Assembly (NCBI RefSeq): GCF_048571275.1 | Contig: NZ_CP182357.1 | Span: 62,001-126,000 of the forward strand | DNA length: 64,000 bases | Source of the DNA: Marinarcus sediminis | GTDB lineage: Bacteria; Campylobacterota; Campylobacteria; Campylobacterales; Arcobacteraceae | Reading direction: 5' to 3' | Shown: positions 60,962-64,000 of the stretch, in pieces | How positions within the stretch are numbered: the stretch's first letter is position 1 | Layout: each line of letters starts with the position of its first letter | The notes under the pieces: generated by a model | Database searches by the model: none | The model's input: the letters and a program-made list of their open reading frames with translations, nothing else | Told to the model about the DNA's origin: nothing | Program-made: the position numbers and the translations under genes

Positions 60962-61036
60962 AAAAAAAGAGAATCTTTCTTTTTATTAATTAAAATGATG
61001 ATAATATTTTCAATTATATTTACGATAGGGGGATAT

Positions 61037-61426
61037 ATGACTACAAGTTCAGATATAGGGAAACTTCTTTTAAGGCTATTAATTGGTGCATTGATGCTCT
61101 TTCATGGCGTTGCAAAACTCAATCATGGAATTGCATTTATTACAAGTAAAATTACAGAACAGGGTTTACCTGAAATACTGAGCTATGGCGTATATGTCGG
61201 TGAAGTGGTTGCACCTATCCTTTTGATTATTGGCTTAAAAACACGATTTTCAGCTTTTCTTATTGCATGCACTATGTTTGTTGCTGTGTATTTGGTGCAT
61301 TGGAATGATTTATGGAGCATCAGCAATACAGGTGGATTGGTCACCGAATTACAACTGCTTTATTTGGGTGGTTCCATTGTTATCATGTTTTTAGGTGCAG
61401 GGAAATTCTCTTTCGATAAAAATTGA
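61037..61426 (+). CDS. DoxX-family membrane protein
   Basis: A 129-residue protein with four membrane helices. It starts MTTSSDIGKLLLRLLIGALM then LFHGVAKLNHG, the DoxX pattern of a first helix with RL and HG residues. DoxX proteins are linked to redox or sulfur chemistry at the membrane. A strong AGGGGGA site selects ATG 61037 over an upstream frame start at 60995. It is divergent from tetR and may share its operators. Confidence 0.85.
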   Translation: MTTSSDIGKLLLRLLIGALMLFHGVAKLNHGIAFITSKITEQGLPEILSYGVYVGEVVAPILLIIGLKTRFSAFLIACTMFVAVYLVHWNDLWSISNTGGLVTELQLLYLGGSIVIMFLGAGKFSFDKN

Positions 61427-61435
61427 TTTTTTATA

Positions 61436-61466
61436 AAAAGGTTTATATTCTGCCTATAAACCTTTT
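61436..61466. terminator. Bidirectional terminator hairpin
   Basis: Inverted repeat AAAAGGTTTATA / TATAAACCTTTT with a 7-nt loop between convergent doxX-like and selO genes. Confidence 0.8.
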
Positions 61467-61470
61467 GCAT

Positions 61471-62928
61471 TTAAGAAGAGCAACTCAATTTTAAATTGGC
61501 AAACTGCAGGGGTGTGGGTTTGGTATATTTTTCAAAACTTTTGTGTTCATCAAAAGGGTGTTGCGCAATATGCAATAAATCATTGACTAACGTAAAATCG
61601 CCTTGCGTTGCATGCTCTATGGCTTCTTGAAGCATATAGTTTTTAATGATATATTTTGGATTGACACGTTTCATGACCTCATGTCGCTCTTCGTCACTTC
61701 TCTTTTCATCTTCGATGGCTTTTTTGTACTCTTCAAACCACTCTTGCAAAATATCTCGATAGACAGCCAAATTTAAAATGGGTGAAATATCATCCAATGA
61801 TTTCAGTTGGGTTAACTCATAAAAGAAAACATTGTAATCCATTTTTGAAGCTTCTAATGCGCCTAAAAGTTGTTTGATTAACGGGGAGTAACTGTTAGGA
61901 CTGTGCTCTACTTGAAGCCCAAGTCTTTGAGTCATGATATCCCAAAAGGCTTTTTTATATTGAAACATAAAGGTGTTCAAATAATCGGTTAAATTGCCAA
62001 ATCGGCAAATTTTTCCTAAACTGTTTGCCAACACTTCTAAGTTCCATCGTGCCACATAAGGCTGATTTGAAAAAGAGTAACGCCCTTCTACATCGGTGTG
62101 ATTACAGATACAATCTGCTTGGAAATAATCCATAAAAGCAAAAGGGCCGTAATCAATTGTTACACCAGCTACACTCATATTATCGGTGTTCATTACCCCA
62201 TGCATAAAACCATACGCCTGCCATTGTGCCATGAGAAGTGCCGTTTTATCGCATAATTCAAAAAACATTTTTTCATATTTATCTTTCTCATTTTTTAAGT
62301 GAGGATACGATTGTTCTATTACATAATCGGCCAGTTGAGTTAAATTTTCTTTGGCATCACTGCTTCTGGCAAAAAATTCAAAGGTTCCAATGCGTATCCA
62401 CGAAGGAGACATTCGCATCACCACGGCACCCGTTTCTACCTCTTCGTAACTTCGATAAACGCCATGAGAAGAACCAATCAATCCCAAAGCTCTGGTTGTA
62501 GCTATGCCCAAACCAAACATCGCTTCTGACATAATGTACTCTCGAATACTTGAACGCAATACCGCACGCCCATCGCCTTGTCTTGAGTAACGCGTCAGCC
62601 CTGAACCTTTGGTTTGCAGATGCCAACCATTTATTTCACCCAAGTTAATTGCACGGCCATCGCCTAATTGTGGCACAAAATAACCAAACTGATGCCCCGC
62701 ATATGCCATCGCATAAGGCACACTTCCTTTTAAAACAATTTCACCATTGATAAACTGTACAAACTCCTCTTTTTGTGCTTCTTCATAATCAAGACCAATT
62801 AAATCAAAGGCTTGTTTGTTGTACGAAATGAGATGTGGATGATTGAGTGGCGTTGCTTTTAATTGTTGATAAAATTTCTCTTTAAATTCAAAATAATCGA
62901 TGTTTAATTCTAATTCATTTAATTTCAT
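61471..62928 (-). CDS. selO: SelO/YdiU-type protein AMPylase
   Basis: A 485-residue pseudokinase-fold enzyme that transfers AMP to protein Ser/Thr/Tyr. Visible are YAGHQFGYFVPQLGDGRAINLGE, LQTKGSGLTRYSRQGDGRAVLRSSIREYIMSEAM and MHGVMNTDNMSVAGVTIDYGPFAF, the active-site loop. It ends SCSS, the position where many SelO proteins have a redox Cys or Sec. ATG 62928 follows GAAGAA; the upstream 16-residue extension has no support. Confidence 0.92.
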   Translation of the reverse strand: MKLNELELNIDYFEFKEKFYQQLKATPLNHPHLISYNKQAFDLIGLDYEEAQKEEFVQFINGEIVLKGSVPYAMAYAGHQFGYFVPQLGDGRAINLGEINGWHLQTKGSGLTRYSRQGDGRAVLRSSIREYIMSEAMFGLGIATTRALGLIGSSHGVYRSYEEVETGAVVMRMSPSWIRIGTFEFFARSSDAKENLTQLADYVIEQSYPHLKNEKDKYEKMFFELCDKTALLMAQWQAYGFMHGVMNTDNMSVAGVTIDYGPFAFMDYFQADCICNHTDVEGRYSFSNQPYVARWNLEVLANSLGKICRFGNLTDYLNTFMFQYKKAFWDIMTQRLGLQVEHSPNSYSPLIKQLLGALEASKMDYNVFFYELTQLKSLDDISPILNLAVYRDILQEWFEEYKKAIEDEKRSDEERHEVMKRVNPKYIIKNYMLQEAIEHATQGDFTLVNDLLHIAQHPFDEHKSFEKYTKPTPLQFANLKLSCSS

Positions 62929-63056
62929 AATAATTTCTTCACTTTTTGACAAATTATACACATTGGTATTTAACAATGTGTTATTTGCTTTATCTAATCT
63001 CTTTAGTTAAGATAAAATTTTATAAGATATAATACAAAAAAATGTAAGGTTTAATC

Positions 63057-63827
63057 ATGAATTTAAAACTCGTATCGTGGAATGTCAATGGCATTCGAGC
63101 AGTGGATAAAAAAGAGGCTCTGAAATGGGTCGATGAACACGACATCGATATTCTTGCCCTTCAAGAAATCAAAGCCGAAGAGGCACAAATTCCCAAAACC
63201 ATTTTTAATAAAACGTATGCCCATGTGCAAGTGAACTCTTCAAGCCGAAAAGGGCAATCAGGCACGGCACTTTTTACCGATATTACACCCAACTTTACAA
63301 GTAAAACCTTAGAAGTGGATATTTTAAAAGAGGGACGCATCAATGAGTTTCATTTTGACAATATCGCTTTTTTTAATGTCTATTTCCCCAATGGTCAAAG
63401 CCGCGAAGAGCGATTGGTGTACAAACTTGAGTTTTATGAGCGTTTTTTAGCGCACATCAATACGTTAAAAGAGCAAGGCAAATCCATCATTGTGTGTGGT
63501 GATGTGAACACAGCTCATAAAGCAATAGATTTGGCTCGACCCAAAGCCAATGAAGAGACCTCAGGGTTTTTACCCATTGAGAGAGCGTGGATGGACAAAC
63601 TTGTAGAAAATGAGTACATTGATACTTTCCGACATATTAATGGCGATGAACCACACAACTACAGTTGGTGGAGTTACCGTGCCAATGCCAGAGAAAATAA
63701 TGTGGGATGGAGAATTGATTATTTTTTTGTCAGTTCGGATTTAAAAGATAAGATTAAAAATGCCTATATTTTGCCAGAAATTTCAGGCAGTGACCACTGC
63801 CCTATTGTTCTAGAGTTGGAGATTTAA
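63057..63827 (+). CDS. xth: Exodeoxyribonuclease III
   Basis: A 256-residue Mg-dependent AP endonuclease. It shows SWNVNGIRAV, the catalytic Glu in LALQEIKAEE, CGDVNTAHKAIDLARPK, GWRIDYFFVSSDL and the final SDHCPIVLEL. It is of normal length. With nth at 977 and uvrB at 8260 the window carries several DNA-repair genes but not as one locus. Confidence 0.95.
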   Translation: MNLKLVSWNVNGIRAVDKKEALKWVDEHDIDILALQEIKAEEAQIPKTIFNKTYAHVQVNSSSRKGQSGTALFTDITPNFTSKTLEVDILKEGRINEFHFDNIAFFNVYFPNGQSREERLVYKLEFYERFLAHINTLKEQGKSIIVCGDVNTAHKAIDLARPKANEETSGFLPIERAWMDKLVENEYIDTFRHINGDEPHNYSWWSYRANARENNVGWRIDYFFVSSDLKDKIKNAYILPEISGSDHCPIVLELEI

Positions 63828-63840
63828 CTCTCCGACTCTA
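63811..63840. terminator. Bidirectional terminator overlapping two stop codons
   Basis: A 12-bp stem (TAGAGTTGGAGA / TCTCCGACTCTA, one G-T pair) covers the last codons of xth and the stop of the convergent gene at 63838. Confidence 0.75.
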
Positions 63841-64000
63841 ATTGTTTTGTTGAATGTATTTGGCCACTTCTAACATCATTTCATCCCACTTGATACTCAA
63901 TTGATCAACAGAGATGACTTCTGCATTGATGCTTTTGGCAATGACATGTGCCGATTTTTGAGAAAAGGCAGGCGATACAAAAACAATTTTGATATTTTCT
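63838..64000 (-). CDS. Zinc/manganese ABC transporter substrate-binding protein (3' end only)
   Basis: The C-terminal 53 residues of a gene that continues beyond the window. KIVFVSPAFSQKSAHVIAKS and AEVISVDQLSIKWDEMM match the end of ZnuA/TroA-type metal-binding lipoproteins, where the sequence before this segment would hold the metal His residues. Start, signal peptide and ligands are outside the window. Confidence 0.7.
   Translation of the reverse strand, partial: ENIKIVFVSPAFSQKSAHVIAKSINAEVISVDQLSIKWDEMMLEVAKYIQQNN

Overview
The window is about 64 kb of AT-rich chromosome (roughly 70% A+T by eye) that looks like a member of the Campylobacterota, most likely an Arcobacter-type bacterium. 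Signs are the overlapping small operons, TAA-dominated stops, CheV, paired NIF-type and SUF-type Fe-S assembly loci, a single-chain class I fumarase and a PaaK/IorAB arylacetate module. No rRNA, prophage structural gene or CRISPR array was seen.

Layout. 1-23.35 kb is ordinary core genome: asparaginase-like protein, nth, signalling proteins (HDOD, a degenerate REC-PAS-GGDEF-EAL protein, a PAS-PAS chemoreceptor, cheV), a tonB-exbB-exbD operon behind a Fur-like box, uvrB (with no standard start codon), an lpxH-like gene, greA, a tcdA/csdL-type gene, argH, nifS-nifU, a LysE exporter and sufBCDSE plus a sufT-like gene. A near-identical palindrome lies upstream of both nifS and sufB and suggests common control.

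23.4-44.6 kb is an accessory island bounded and interrupted by pieces of one REP-like repeat. Its first part (23.9-35.2 kb) is a same-strand run of envelope-targeted genes: CHASE2 protein, FecR-like protein, ankyrin protein, WD40-caspase protein, lipoprotein, YdcF-like and DUF350 proteins, an NlpC/P60-like protein and an ankyrin lipoprotein. Next come an IS110 element whose exact ends can be read by comparison with an uninterrupted copy of its target, and a decayed RAYT-type MITE.

The most unusual part is 37.0-42.5 kb. Three minus-strand reading frames (411, 182 and 124 codons) are open only if UGA is a sense codon. Together they hold 24 in-frame UGA and no internal UAA or UAG. Two encode secreted proteins, and each of those two sits directly behind a copy of the same 344-bp repeat. 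All three carry in-frame 21-bp (heptad) tandem repeats. Beside them lies a tRNA gene with anticodon UCA and a glycine-type acceptor end, and a second unusual tRNA (anticodon CCG) with a related long variable arm. This fits a genetic-code-25 (Gracilibacteria/Absconditabacteria-like) cassette embedded in a standard-code chromosome, with its own possible UGA-decoding tRNA. UGA=Trp and an assembly chimera are the main alternatives. Ordinary-code genes (two U32-family proteins and a dsRBD-like protein) are interleaved.

44.6-64 kb is core-like again: CBS protein, two tiny membrane proteins, fumarase, ACT protein, PaaK-type ligase, thioesterase, IorAB, an SSS symporter with a small partner, a TolC-RND-MFP efflux operon with DUF2798 and TetR genes facing a doxX-like gene, selO, xth and the 3' end of a znuA-like gene.
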